A stretch of DNA of 64,000 nt. Source: UBA11891 sp003533785 (lineage in GTDB: Bacteria; Bacteroidota; Bacteroidia; Flavobacteriales; Flavobacteriaceae). Of the stretch, positions 44,198 to 53,352 are shown piece after piece (within the stretch, counting starts at the first letter, position 1; each line of letters opens with the position of its first letter). The notes beneath the pieces were generated by a model. The model was not told the DNA's origin. It did no database searches and saw only the letters and a program-made list of their open reading frames with translations. A program made the translations under genes and the position numbers. The DNA lies in NCBI GenBank assembly GCA_949511625.1, contig CATFEX010000046.1:50880-114879 (forward strand). Reading direction: 5' to 3'.

Positions 44198-47100
44198 CTA
44201 TTCGATAAAGGCCTCAAAAGTTTTTAATTCACTTAAATCTGCTTTACTTTTTTCCTTTAGTTTTTGAAAGGATTTCTTAGCCTCTATAAAACGTAAATTA
44301 ACTACTTCAAAGAATTCTTTTTCATTTGGAGAGGGTTTGGAATAACTCTCCGCAACCTTGGCATATAAATCCGCCATTTTTTCTCTCAATTGCGGCTCAG
44401 CGGCACCTACATAGTTGTCTCCAGTGGTTATCACTAAAGTCTCTTTTAAGTCTTGGAGTTTACTTTTCAGTCGTTTGTTTTTTTCCAACTCCAATAAAGC
44501 ATCTAACTCATAAACCATATAGGCCAATTCCTGAGTCATATCGTAAAGAGTCATCGTTAGTTCGTGTTTGGCTTCGAAATACGAGGATTCCTTGCTTGTA
44601 GTTGGATCGTTGGACAAAACAAATGATTGCTCATAGGTATCTCTGCCTTTTTTAATGACAACTTTATATTCCCCAGCAGGTGCTCTAGGAGATGTAAATC
44701 CACCAAATGCTAAGGTTTTTCCCTTCGCAACTTTGGGTTGTCGTAGGGTGTAGTTCCAAGAAACGAGATTAACCCCTTTCGATTTTTTCGGATTCAATGT
44801 GGCAATTTTATTTCCCTGATTGTCTTGAACCTCCATAGTCATTTTTCCAAAGGTGTGACGCTTTGGAAGCAAATATTTAAACTGCGCAATCCGTGTGGGG
44901 TTCTCACCAACAAATTGAGTTTCAGTTCCAAAATTTTCAACAAACCCATAGCTTTTATCTCGCATGACAAGCCCAGTAGGTTTAAAAAAGTGAAGTTTTG
45001 ATGCCAATTCTTCTTCTCCAATGGAACGCAGGGGAGATATGTCGTCAATTATTATTACACCTCGTCCGTGAGTTCCCATAACTAAATCATTGGTTTGTTT
45101 TTGCAGTTCGATATGATGGATCGCCACAGGAGGTAAATTTTTAGTGAAATGACTCCACGTTTGGCCTCCATTGTTGGTAATATATAATCCCATTTCTGTG
45201 CCTAAGAAAAGTAAATCAGGATTGATATAATCCTCCTGAATGTTACGTACAAATGCCTTTATATCCTCAGTAACGATAGAAGTCCAAGAAACTCCGTAAT
45301 CAGTCGTTTTATATACATAAGGAGTTCGATCTCCTCGAGTGTGACCTTCAAAAACGGCATAGGCAGTACCCCTGTCGTGCACGCTGGCTTCTATATGATA
45401 AACCCAAGTGTTGGCAGGCAAGCTTGGAACATTCTCAATGGTATTGGTCCATGTCGACCCCCCATTTTTGGATACTTGTACATTTCCATCATCGGTTCCT
45501 ACCCATATAATTTTCTCATCCAGGGGAGATTCAGCGATAGTGAAAATTGTGGTATGGTTTTCAGCCCCAGAATTGTCCATAGATAATCCTCCAGAGTCTT
45601 CTTGCTTTTGTTTTGCTCGGTCATTGGTTGTCAGGTCTGGAGAGATGGTTTCCCAGCTTTCTCCTCGATCTTCAGAACGGTGCAAAAACTGACTTCCAAT
45701 ATACAGGCGATCGGGCTGGTGTTCACTAACAGCCAGAGGAGCATTCCAATTAAAACGCAATTTAGGTTGTCCCTTTTTGGGTAGGGGTTGTATTGTTTTT
45801 ATAAGTCCATTATCTAAATCATAGCGCCACACATTTTCGGCTCCTTGCATTTCGGAGTAGATGATTCTTTTACTTGGATGTTTTAACACTCTAAACCCAT
45901 CACCTTGACCAACCGAAGTCCATTCGGCCGCTTTAACGCCTCCCGCTGCTGCATTGGGACCAAACCAAGAACCATTATCTTGCAACCCACCATAGACGTT
46001 ATAAGGTTCTGCATTATCTACACTAATGTGATAGAACTGAGATAGTGGTAAGTTTTCAACAATTTCAAAGGTGGTCCCACCATTCCATGATCGGTAAACA
46101 CCCCCGTCAGTGGCAGTATAGATGTAATCGGAATCCTTGACATTAAAAGCAAAGTCGTGTACATCACTGTGCATCGTACCCAAATTCTTAAAGGTCTTAC
46201 CTCCATCACGTGATATAGAACCGAATAAACCTGCTTTCATAACAACATCGGGGTCATTTGGGTCAATGACTATTCGAGAAAAATAAAACGGACGTACGGT
46301 AATTCCAAAGTCATTATTGCTTTGGGTCCATGATTCTCCTCTGTCATCACTTCGGTACAGTCCTTTTTTGTCCTGTTTTTCAGCTTCGATTACTGTGTAT
46401 AAAATATTTGGATTCGACGGGGCTACAGCGATGGCCAATCGGCCCAGTTTGCCCTCTGGGAATCCATTGTGGATTTTTTTCCAGCTGGCACCCCCGTCTG
46501 TTGATTTGTATAAAGAACTCTTGTTTCCTCCAGAATTGAAAGACCAAGCTGTTCTTCTAAATTCCCACATCGAAGCATACAAGGTATTAGGATCTTCAGG
46601 GTCCATTGCAAGATCGGCACAGCCAGTAGCGGGACCATCATAAAGGATTTGAGACCATGAAGCTCCACCATCGATAGATTTGTATACGCCTCTTTCGGAA
46701 CTGTCTGACCATAAGGCTCCTAGTACACCAACATAAATCTCATTGGAATTTTCTGGATTAACGATAATATTGGCGATTCTTTCTGACCTTTCAAAACCTA
46801 ATTTTGTCCAGTTTACCCCCCCATCGTTAGATCGATATAGGCCATCACCAACGGAGACGCTGTTTCGTGTCCAGGTTTCCCCTGTTCCAACATAGATGAC
46901 TTTATCGGGGTTGTTGGGATCCAATTCAACAGCCCCAATGGATTGACTGTGATCATCAAATATTGGATTGAAAGTGGCTCCACCATCACTGGATTTCCAC
47001 ACACCACCTCCAGCGGTTCCTGCATAAAGAATGCGTGAGTTGGTCGGGTGTAATTCTAGGTCGTTGACCCGACCACTCATAAGAGCGGGCCCGATGTGCC

Positions 47101-47206
47101 GTGCCCGAAGGTCGCCAAAGTAATCACTTAGTTTTTGCTGTGCTTTTACACTTGGTGAAATAATGAATATAGCACCAATAGCATAAAGGTAAATTCGTTT
47201 AAACAT
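44198..47206 (-). CDS. Exported sortilin/Vps10-like BNR-repeat protein
   Basis: A 1002-residue protein with an N-terminal signal peptide (about residues 1-22, ending VKAQ). Many Asp-box motifs of the form S-x-D-G-G-x-x-W or F recur across residues 65-680 (for example SSDGGATF, SNDGGVNW, SIDGGASW, SKNGGSTW), indicating one or two beta-propellers of the sortilin/BNR type. A beta-sandwich-like region and an alpha-helical C-terminus follow. This architecture is common in Bacteroidota exported proteins annotated as glycosyl hydrolases, but no catalytic residues can be assigned. It is 21 nt downstream of the LolA-like gene, so probably one operon. Confidence 0.85.
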   Translation of the reverse strand: MFKRIYLYAIGAIFIISPSVKAQQKLSDYFGDLRARHIGPALMSGRVNDLELHPTNSRILYAGTAGGGVWKSSDGGATFNPIFDDHSQSIGAVELDPNNPDKVIYVGTGETWTRNSVSVGDGLYRSNDGGVNWTKLGFERSERIANIIVNPENSNEIYVGVLGALWSDSSERGVYKSIDGGASWSQILYDGPATGCADLAMDPEDPNTLYASMWEFRRTAWSFNSGGNKSSLYKSTDGGASWKKIHNGFPEGKLGRLAIAVAPSNPNILYTVIEAEKQDKKGLYRSDDRGESWTQSNNDFGITVRPFYFSRIVIDPNDPDVVMKAGLFGSISRDGGKTFKNLGTMHSDVHDFAFNVKDSDYIYTATDGGVYRSWNGGTTFEIVENLPLSQFYHISVDNAEPYNVYGGLQDNGSWFGPNAAAGGVKAAEWTSVGQGDGFRVLKHPSKRIIYSEMQGAENVWRYDLDNGLIKTIQPLPKKGQPKLRFNWNAPLAVSEHQPDRLYIGSQFLHRSEDRGESWETISPDLTTNDRAKQKQEDSGGLSMDNSGAENHTTIFTIAESPLDEKIIWVGTDDGNVQVSKNGGSTWTNTIENVPSLPANTWVYHIEASVHDRGTAYAVFEGHTRGDRTPYVYKTTDYGVSWTSIVTEDIKAFVRNIQEDYINPDLLFLGTEMGLYITNNGGQTWSHFTKNLPPVAIHHIELQKQTNDLVMGTHGRGVIIIDDISPLRSIGEEELASKLHFFKPTGLVMRDKSYGFVENFGTETQFVGENPTRIAQFKYLLPKRHTFGKMTMEVQDNQGNKIATLNPKKSKGVNLVSWNYTLRQPKVAKGKTLAFGGFTSPRAPAGEYKVVIKKGRDTYEQSFVLSNDPTTSKESSYFEAKHELTMTLYDMTQELAYMVYELDALLELEKNKRLKSKLQDLKETLVITTGDNYVGAAEPQLREKMADLYAKVAESYSKPSPNEKEFFEVVNLRFIEAKKSFQKLKEKSKADLSELKTFEAFIE

Positions 47207-47227
47207 ATTCGAGATATTAGTTGGGAA

Positions 47228-47986
47228 TTAGTTTGAGGGTTCTTCTTCTGGAAAACTAAATTCTGAATCTGCAATCTCAGGGTTGAGTATTATTTCATCT
47301 ATACCAATGACTTGACCCTCTTGATCTTTCAATCCTTGCGATTGAGAAAAGGGAAAATACAAACCACCTACTTCTTGATAATCACTCATTTTTACCTCAC
47401 TCATTTGTCCTTTCAATTCACCGGACTTGATTTCGATATGAACAACAAGAGGAACATAATTTTCGGTGTCGAAAAAGTAATAGGATACATTTTCTACTTC
47501 TTCACCATCAACCACCATTGGTTTTTTCGTTAGTTTGATTTTGAAACACTCTGTTCCATCAATAACTTCCTTACCCATTAACTCTGCCTGATAACCCAAT
47601 GATTTGTAATTGAGAAAAGGATCTGGGAAATCACCCATGTCACGGATTATATTATCAGTTGTTTCTTGATCACTTTTTTCTGCTTTTTGTGTCATAAAGT
47701 TGATGCTCCAAAGATCCTTTCCATCGAAGACCCCTTGCTTGATGACTTGCCCTTGAAAGTTAATCACCGTCATTTGTTTTCCCGATTTCATTTCCACAAT
47801 TTCTAGCGGAATTTCCATCCCTCCTTGATTTATTTTAGCCTTGTATTGAATCCCTTCTAAGGATTCCCACTGGGCTCTTCCACCGGTATTTTCAAAATAG
47901 TTTTCAATAATCTCATCCAATGTCTGTGCTTGAAGAGCGGGGAAGGATGAAAAAGTTATAGCAATTAAAATTAGGAGCTGTTTCAT
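47228..47986 (-). CDS. LolA/outer-membrane lipoprotein-sorting-like exported protein
   Basis: A 252-residue periplasmic protein with a signal peptide (about residues 1-20, ending LQAQ). The beta-rich body, with alternating hydrophobic strands such as IQYKAKINQGGMEIPLEIVE and a GTECFKIKLTKK segment near residue 137, resembles the LolA/LolB-like open-barrel fold of outer membrane lipoprotein-sorting proteins. It leads the operon with the BNR protein. A TACATTTG lies about 22 nt upstream of the ATG. A true lipoprotein carrier role is uncertain. Confidence 0.7.
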   Translation of the reverse strand: MKQLLILIAITFSSFPALQAQTLDEIIENYFENTGGRAQWESLEGIQYKAKINQGGMEIPLEIVEMKSGKQMTVINFQGQVIKQGVFDGKDLWSINFMTQKAEKSDQETTDNIIRDMGDFPDPFLNYKSLGYQAELMGKEVIDGTECFKIKLTKKPMVVDGEEVENVSYYFFDTENYVPLVVHIEIKSGELKGQMSEVKMSDYQEVGGLYFPFSQSQGLKDQEGQVIGIDEIILNPEIADSEFSFPEEEPSN

Positions 47987-48157
47987 TATTTGATTTTTTT
48001 TGATATTTCAAATGTACTAAAACATCCTTAATAATCTTTTTGTCAACATTGATCCAATATTCTTTTCCAAACTAGAATAGCAGTTAAAAAAATGGATGTG
48101 TAGGCTATTAAGAAAATGAAATACTTTTTGAATAGAGTTGTACATTTGAAAAAAAAA

Positions 48158-48703
48158 ATGAAATACAATAAGCTAATCTTTTTGACACTTTCAATAGCAA
48201 TCACCCTCAGCAGTTGTAACTTTTATCCCTCAAAGCCAGAGGTAAAAGTAGTCTCGCCCAGTCCACAATCGCAAGCCAATACCCTTGAAGTTACCAGGGC
48301 CTCTGACCCTATTTTAGCTGGCTACATGGCAATTAAAAATGCCATGGTAGCAGATGATAGTCTTTCGGTATCATTGGCAATTGAAACTTTGCATTCATCA
48401 ATTGAGGAAAGGATCAAAAATTCCAAACAGAGTACAGACAATGCCCTATATGTAAAAATGGAATCTCTTGCACTAGAGATGAAGAATCAAAATTTTGAGC
48501 AGCAACGAATGAGTTTAATCGATCTTACGGCAGCCCTTCTCGATTGGAATAAATCCAACCCCTCTGCTGAAAAAATTTACCTTCAGTATTGCCCTATGTA
48601 TCAAGGAGGAAACTATTGGTTGAGTATGAATGAGCAGGTACTGAATCCGTATTATGGCAGTAAAATGCTACGTTGTGGGGTAGTGGAGAAAGTGCTTAAC
48701 TAG
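48158..48703 (+). CDS. DUF3347-type lipoprotein
   Basis: A 181-residue protein with a lipoprotein signal (LSSC near residue 20). The C-terminal part fits DUF3347: a helical bundle with a YLQYCPMYQGGNYWLS motif near residue 145 and NPYYGSKMLRCG near residue 165. The Cys-Pro-Met and final Cys are typical and suggest metal binding, as in copper/silver efflux accessory domains. ATG 48158 is chosen over ATG 48116 because a TACATTTG -7 element lies at 48141-48148 between them. Confidence 0.8.
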   Translation: MKYNKLIFLTLSIAITLSSCNFYPSKPEVKVVSPSPQSQANTLEVTRASDPILAGYMAIKNAMVADDSLSVSLAIETLHSSIEERIKNSKQSTDNALYVKMESLALEMKNQNFEQQRMSLIDLTAALLDWNKSNPSAEKIYLQYCPMYQGGNYWLSMNEQVLNPYYGSKMLRCGVVEKVLN

Positions 48704-49326
48704 TCTTTTAGGCGAACCTTAGTGTTATTGATAAATTCTTGTCGACGAGGGAGCGACACATTATACCCGTAAGATTTATTAACGACATTTTCACCTTTCA
48801 ATAAGCGAGAAACGTAATCTTGATGATATTCTTCCGCAATGGTAAAAGGGGGACTCTTGGCGAGGAGTATCTCAATTTTATGCCGATCAAAAGAAGCCAA
48901 GTACGTATTTAATTCTTCCATCTGACTTTTATTTTTCGGAAAGACAATAGACCGGTATGATTTTCCGAAATCAGGGGCTTGGCCAATAGTGTAAGGATTG
49001 GTAATATCGAAATAGACTTGCAACAGAACAGAATAACTGACCTTAGAAGCATCGTAGATTACGGCCACTGTTTCTGCGTGATTACCATGATCGTAATACG
49101 AGGGATTGGGCACGGTGCCTCCTGCGTATCCAGAAATGACCTCATTTACACCGTACACTTCTTCATAAACCCCTTCCACACACCAGAAACATCCAGAGGC
49201 GAAATAAGCTACTTCCATCCCTTCAGGAATTTCAATCGTTTTTTGAGTTAGGTTGCCCTTGTTTTGTTGGCATTGTAGCGTAAATGCCATAAAAATAAGA
49301 ATCAATAGAGTAAAACGATGTTTCAT
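48700..49326 (-). CDS. msrA: Peptide-methionine (S)-S-oxide reductase MsrA, lipoprotein form
   Basis: A 208-residue enzyme reducing methionine-S-sulfoxide. Catalytic Cys46 lies in GCFWCVEG, and GYAGG near residue 72 and HAETV near residue 88 are conserved. The N-terminal hydrophobic leader ends in a cysteine at 19 (FTLQC), so it is probably anchored in the periplasm. ATG 49326 gives this signal peptide; the longer frame would not. It overlaps the DUF3347 gene tail-to-tail by 4 nt. Confidence 0.94.
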   Translation of the reverse strand: MKHRFTLLILIFMAFTLQCQQNKGNLTQKTIEIPEGMEVAYFASGCFWCVEGVYEEVYGVNEVISGYAGGTVPNPSYYDHGNHAETVAVIYDASKVSYSVLLQVYFDITNPYTIGQAPDFGKSYRSIVFPKNKSQMEELNTYLASFDRHKIEILLAKSPPFTIAEEYHQDYVSRLLKGENVVNKSYGYNVSLPRRQEFINNTKVRLKD

Positions 49327-49418
49327 AATTTGTTGATAACGTATATAGGGAGCGTACCAAATGTTAAACAAAAATAAATTAAATTTATAATACCAAGTCT
49401 ATTTTTCAGAATTGGTTT

Positions 49419-49463
49419 ATGGTTATGCCTCTGGGACTACTTCCCGGAGGTTTTTTTATTTAA
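49419..49463 (+). CDS. Possible 14-codon leader ORF upstream of ald
   Basis: ATG at 49419 reads MVMPLGLLPGGFFI and stops at TAA 49461-49463, running through the whole terminator hairpin. Translation through the hairpin would melt it, a design seen in attenuators. It contains no alanine codons, so what it would sense is unclear. Speculative. Confidence 0.25.
   Translation: MVMPLGLLPGGFFI
49428..49457 (+). terminator. Strong terminator or attenuator 39 nt upstream of ald
   Basis: CCTCTGGGA (49428-49436) pairs with TCCCGGAGG (49442-49450) around a 5-nt loop, followed by TTTTTTT. It faces the plus strand, but no plus-strand gene ends upstream: msrA runs the other way. It therefore probably regulates entry into ald. 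Confidence 0.7.
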
Positions 49464-49495
49464 CATGTACATTGTTCTTAAAAACACTACTAAAA

Positions 49496-50611
49496 ATGAC
49501 TATAGGAATTCCACGAGAAATAAAGCCACAAGAAGCACGCGTCGCGATCACTCCATCAGGAGTATTTGAACTAGTGCAGCAAAAAATTACTGTTTTAATT
49601 GAAGAAAATGCCGGTCTTTTGAGTGGCTTTTCTAATCGTTCCTATCAAAATGCGGGAGCGGAATTAATTCCAAATGCAAAGTCTTTGTATGAAAAATCTG
49701 ACACGATCATTAAGGTAAAAGAACCACTCACAGAAGAATATCAATGGATTAAACCCCAGCATACGGTGTTCACCTATTTTCATTTTGCATCTAGCCGACA
49801 ACTCACCGAAGCGATGCTACAAAGCCAAGCCACCTGTATTGCCTATGAAACCATTAAGGTTGGAAATCAATTGCCCCTTTTAGTCCCTATGTCTGAAGTA
49901 GCGGGGCGCTTGGCAACGCAACAAGGAGCGAAATATTTGGAAAGTCCGCAGGGTGGAGCCGGTATTCTCTTGGGGGGTGTACCTGGAACGCCTCCCGCAA
50001 AAGTTTTGGTTTTAGGAGGTGGAACAGCAGGCACGGAAGCCGCTCGAATAGCAGCAGGTATGGGTGCACAGGTCACTATACTTGACACCAACTTGGACCG
50101 CCTCAGACAGTTGAATGAAATGCTTCCCCCCAACGTTGTAGTGCTCTTTTCCTCCGCCGATCAAATCCACAAAGAGATTACTCAAAGTCACTTGATTATA
50201 GGAACCGTTTTGATTCCAGGGGACAAAGCTCCGAAACTCATCACCAAAAAAATGCTCTCCAAAATGAAAAAAGGCACTGTGCTAGTGGATGTAGCCATTG
50301 ATCAAGGGGGGTGTTTTGAAACCAGTGAACCCACCACTCACAAAGACCCCATTCGCATTGTCGAGGGTATTGTTCATTATGCTGTGACAAACATGCCAGG
50401 GGCTGTACCACAAACGGCCACTGCTGCTCTCACCAATACTACGCTTCCTTATATCAAACAAATTGCACGACATGGATGGAAGGAAGCCTGTCGACTTAAC
50501 CCCCATTTACAAGGGGGATTGAATCTTGTTAAGGGTCAGGTATTAAATAAAGAAATAGCTCATTTGTTTGATAAAAAATACACACCTTTACAAGAAATAC
50601 TACATTTTTGA
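49496..50611 (+). CDS. ald: Alanine dehydrogenase
   Basis: An NAD-dependent enzyme interconverting alanine and pyruvate plus ammonia. The 371-residue protein has the family start TIGIPREIKPQEARVAI, the catalytic HYAVTNMPGAVPQT-like region near residue 285-300, and the NAD-binding GGGTAG near residue 178. ATG 49496 is used; the longer frame covers the leader hairpin. The next gene starts at or before its stop. Confidence 0.9.
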   Translation: MTIGIPREIKPQEARVAITPSGVFELVQQKITVLIEENAGLLSGFSNRSYQNAGAELIPNAKSLYEKSDTIIKVKEPLTEEYQWIKPQHTVFTYFHFASSRQLTEAMLQSQATCIAYETIKVGNQLPLLVPMSEVAGRLATQQGAKYLESPQGGAGILLGGVPGTPPAKVLVLGGGTAGTEAARIAAGMGAQVTILDTNLDRLRQLNEMLPPNVVVLFSSADQIHKEITQSHLIIGTVLIPGDKAPKLITKKMLSKMKKGTVLVDVAIDQGGCFETSEPTTHKDPIRIVEGIVHYAVTNMPGAVPQTATAALTNTTLPYIKQIARHGWKEACRLNPHLQGGLNLVKGQVLNKEIAHLFDKKYTPLQEILHF

Positions 50612-50616
50612 ATTCG

Positions 50617-51057
50617 GTGAGAAAATATAATTTATTCACTTTTAAAAGCTTGCCCTCCGCATTTTGGGCGGGTGTACGAGTAATTCACTTGGATGAGGAG
50701 AGTTGCACAACCACTGTGAAGCTAAATTGGTTTACAAAGAATCCCTTTAAATCAATGTTTTGGGCTATTCAAGGTATGGCAGCAGAGCTGGCAACAGGAC
50801 TTCCTATCACTCTTGAAATTAGAGAGGCAGAACAACCCATTTCAATGCTTGTATTAAACAACAAGGCGAATTTTTCTAAAAAAGCACGCGGGCGGATTCA
50901 TTTCGTCTGCAAGGACCGGGCACGAGTAAAAGAAGCTGTCGCAAAGACTATTGCCACTAACGAATCTCAAACCGTTTGGTTAACTTCTGTCGGTACTGAC
51001 CAAGCGGGTGATGTAGTATCTACCTTTAAATTTGAATGGACATTAAAAGCAAAATAA
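50617..51057 (+). CDS. DUF4442 / hotdog-fold thioesterase-like protein
   Basis: A protein of about 146 residues. Segments WFTKNPFKSMFWAIQGMAAE near residue 44 and the overall length match DUF4442, a PaaI-like hotdog-fold family of possible acyl-CoA thioesterases. There is no ATG: GTG 50617 is the likeliest start, with TTG 50608 (overlapping the ald stop) as the alternative. It lies between ald and the nitronate-monooxygenase-like gene with almost no spacing, so probably one operon. Confidence 0.78.
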   Translation: MRKYNLFTFKSLPSAFWAGVRVIHLDEESCTTTVKLNWFTKNPFKSMFWAIQGMAAELATGLPITLEIREAEQPISMLVLNNKANFSKKARGRIHFVCKDRARVKEAVAKTIATNESQTVWLTSVGTDQAGDVVSTFKFEWTLKAK

Positions 51058-51058
51058 T

Positions 51059-52045
51059 ATGTCAGACACTACATCTTCCTCTTTTTTTAAAGACATTTCT
51101 TTTCCAGTAGTTGCCGCACCGATGTTTCTGATCTCGGGGCCGCAGCTAGTGATCGAGTGTTGTAAAAATGGTATTGTTGGGACTTTTCCTGCACTTAATC
51201 AACGAACGACAGAGGGTTTTGAAGAATGGATTATTGAAATTAAATCTGCTTTGGAACAATTTGAAAAAGATACTGGAAAAAAAGCGGCTCCTTTTGGGGT
51301 CAACATTATTGTTCACCCTACTAATCCACGAGTGCAACCCGATTTGGAGGTTTGTATGAAACACAAAGTGCCCTTAATTATTACCTCTTTGGGTGCTGTA
51401 TCTGAATTGGTGACTGCTGTACATAGTTATGGCGGTTTGGTCTTTCATGATGTAATCAAAAAACGCCATGCCGAAAAAGCAGCAGAGGCAGGAGTGGACG
51501 GATTGATTTTAGTGGCTGCAGGAGCAGGGGGCCACGCCGGTACCCTTCACCCCTTTGCTTTAATCAATGAGATTAAAACTTTTTATGATAAAACGATTTT
51601 ACTGTCGGGATGCATTAGCACGGGTCGTGATGTTGCGAGTGCCCTTCAAATGGGTGCAGATCTAGCCTATATGGGAACCCGTTTTATCAATGTAGAAGAA
51701 AGCCAAGCCGATACCGAATACAAAGAGATGATTATTAATAGTAAAGCAGAGGATATCGTATATACAGCCGCTGTTTCTGGAGTCCATGCCAATTTTTTAC
51801 GTCCCAGTCTAGAATCTGTTGGCATTACAGAAGAAATGTGGAAAAATTCCAAAAAGATAGATTTCGGATCCGAGCTCGATGCGGCAAAAGCAGAAGCTAA
51901 AGCTTGGAAAACCATTTGGTCAGCGGGACAAGGCGTCACCTCAATTACAGACTCAATTCCCATTGCTTCCTTGGTGACTCAACTTCGAAAGGAGTTTCAC
52001 GAAGCCCTTCAACATCAGAAGGATCATTTGGAACGGTATGGTTGA
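51059..52045 (+). CDS. Nitronate monooxygenase / 2-nitropropane dioxygenase family protein
   Basis: A 328-residue FMN-binding TIM barrel. Family features are the N-terminal FPVVAAPMFLISGP, FGVNIIVH near residue 80, and the active-site AGAGGHAGT near residue 158, with the phosphate-binding SGCISTGRDV near residue 183. Oxidises alkyl nitronates or related metabolites; the physiological substrate is unknown. Starts 1 nt after the thioesterase-like gene, and its stop abuts the convergent M20 peptidase stop. Confidence 0.87.
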   Translation: MSDTTSSSFFKDISFPVVAAPMFLISGPQLVIECCKNGIVGTFPALNQRTTEGFEEWIIEIKSALEQFEKDTGKKAAPFGVNIIVHPTNPRVQPDLEVCMKHKVPLIITSLGAVSELVTAVHSYGGLVFHDVIKKRHAEKAAEAGVDGLILVAAGAGGHAGTLHPFALINEIKTFYDKTILLSGCISTGRDVASALQMGADLAYMGTRFINVEESQADTEYKEMIINSKAEDIVYTAAVSGVHANFLRPSLESVGITEEMWKNSKKIDFGSELDAAKAEAKAWKTIWSAGQGVTSITDSIPIASLVTQLRKEFHEALQHQKDHLERYG

Positions 52046-53350
52046 CTATTTTTTTTCGTTAGTCAGTCGGTAAATAAGCACAGCCGTTCTCTGAATCAAT
52101 GCATTAATAGTAGTTAAATCAACCGTCTCTTGTGGTGTATGAGCATCTTCTCCCATGGTTCCCAATCCGTCTACACCATTGGTATAAGGTGCAACAAATG
52201 AAATATCTGCAGCCCCTCTTTTAGAAGGATCATAAGCAGATACGGGGCCTTGTCCCATGGCTTGACTCACTTCACTTAGTTTTTCTAATATTGCCGCATT
52301 CCCCTCAGTAGGTTTCATCGATGGATAGCTATCGACAAACGATATATTGGAATCAGTGAGGGGAAGGCTTTGCGATACGATTCGCCGCATTTTGTTGCGA
52401 GTTCGAATTTTTTGCTCTTCGGTAATGAAACGCAGTCCTCCGTTGACGATAGCTTTTTGTGCGACAACATTGGATTTTCCAAACACCGTGCCTTCACTTT
52501 TCTGCTTATCGAACTCCAAAAAAGTTCCTCCTAGGATAGTCCCTGGATTAAAAGTGAGTAAGTCTTCTCCCTTAACTTCTTCATAAAACTGATGAAGTAT
52601 TCGTGATAATTCAAAAATAGCCCCAGCACCAACGTCTTCTCTAAAAACCCCAGAAGAATGCGCACGAACTCCTTTGCTTTCTATCCGCCAGCTGGATGTC
52701 CCTCTTCGTGCAATTGTAGCTTGATTGAAACCAGTTGAATTCTCAAACCCGAGAGCGATATCACTGTTTTTGCCAGCATCAATCAAAGCTTTTCTTGAAA
52801 TGCTCAGGGGTTTACCAGTACTTTCCTCGTCACCCGTAAAGGCAACAATAATGTGTTTGTTTTCTAGTAGGCCAAGCTCATAAAGACTTTTTAGTGCGTA
52901 TAAGACAATCACATTTCCCCCTTTCATATCATTAGCCCCCGGACCAAAAGCAATGCTGTCTTGTTTAACAAATTTTTGAAACGGACTGTTTTCTTCAAAT
53001 ACAGTATCTAAATGACCAATCAAAAGTAATTTTTTCCCTTCAGAGCCCGCTATGGAGGCAAACAGATGGCCTGCTCGATTCATTTCAGTAGGCATTTCTA
53101 TCCATTCTGTTTCAAAACCAATGGATTCAAAAGCATTAGAAAATTCCTCTCCAACGGCTCGAACACCCTTTAGATTGAAAGTCCCACTATTGATATTGAC
53201 AACTTTTTCAAGAAAATTGATAGCTTCCGTTTCGTAAGTAGCTACTTTATTTAAAATTTGTTTTTCTGTTCGATTCAATCGTTTTTGTGCTCCTACTTGG
53301 AAGGTCATTAATATTCCGAGTAGAAGTAGAAAATATTTTTTTAAGGACAT
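52046..53350 (-). CDS. Exported M20 family metallopeptidase
   Basis: A 434-residue peptidase with a signal peptide (about residues 1-22, ending VGAQ). The di-zinc site is visible as HLDTVF near residue 113, GANDMKGG near residue 139 and GDEESTG near residue 174, with a final His in EDAHTPQETVDL near residue 406. It resembles glutamate carboxypeptidase (CPG2-like) enzymes that trim C-terminal residues from small peptides. It is 2 nt downstream of the AI-2E family permease. Confidence 0.9.
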   Translation of the reverse strand: MSLKKYFLLLLGILMTFQVGAQKRLNRTEKQILNKVATYETEAINFLEKVVNINSGTFNLKGVRAVGEEFSNAFESIGFETEWIEMPTEMNRAGHLFASIAGSEGKKLLLIGHLDTVFEENSPFQKFVKQDSIAFGPGANDMKGGNVIVLYALKSLYELGLLENKHIIVAFTGDEESTGKPLSISRKALIDAGKNSDIALGFENSTGFNQATIARRGTSSWRIESKGVRAHSSGVFREDVGAGAIFELSRILHQFYEEVKGEDLLTFNPGTILGGTFLEFDKQKSEGTVFGKSNVVAQKAIVNGGLRFITEEQKIRTRNKMRRIVSQSLPLTDSNISFVDSYPSMKPTEGNAAILEKLSEVSQAMGQGPVSAYDPSKRGAADISFVAPYTNGVDGLGTMGEDAHTPQETVDLTTINALIQRTAVLIYRLTNEKK

Positions 53351-53352
53351 GT

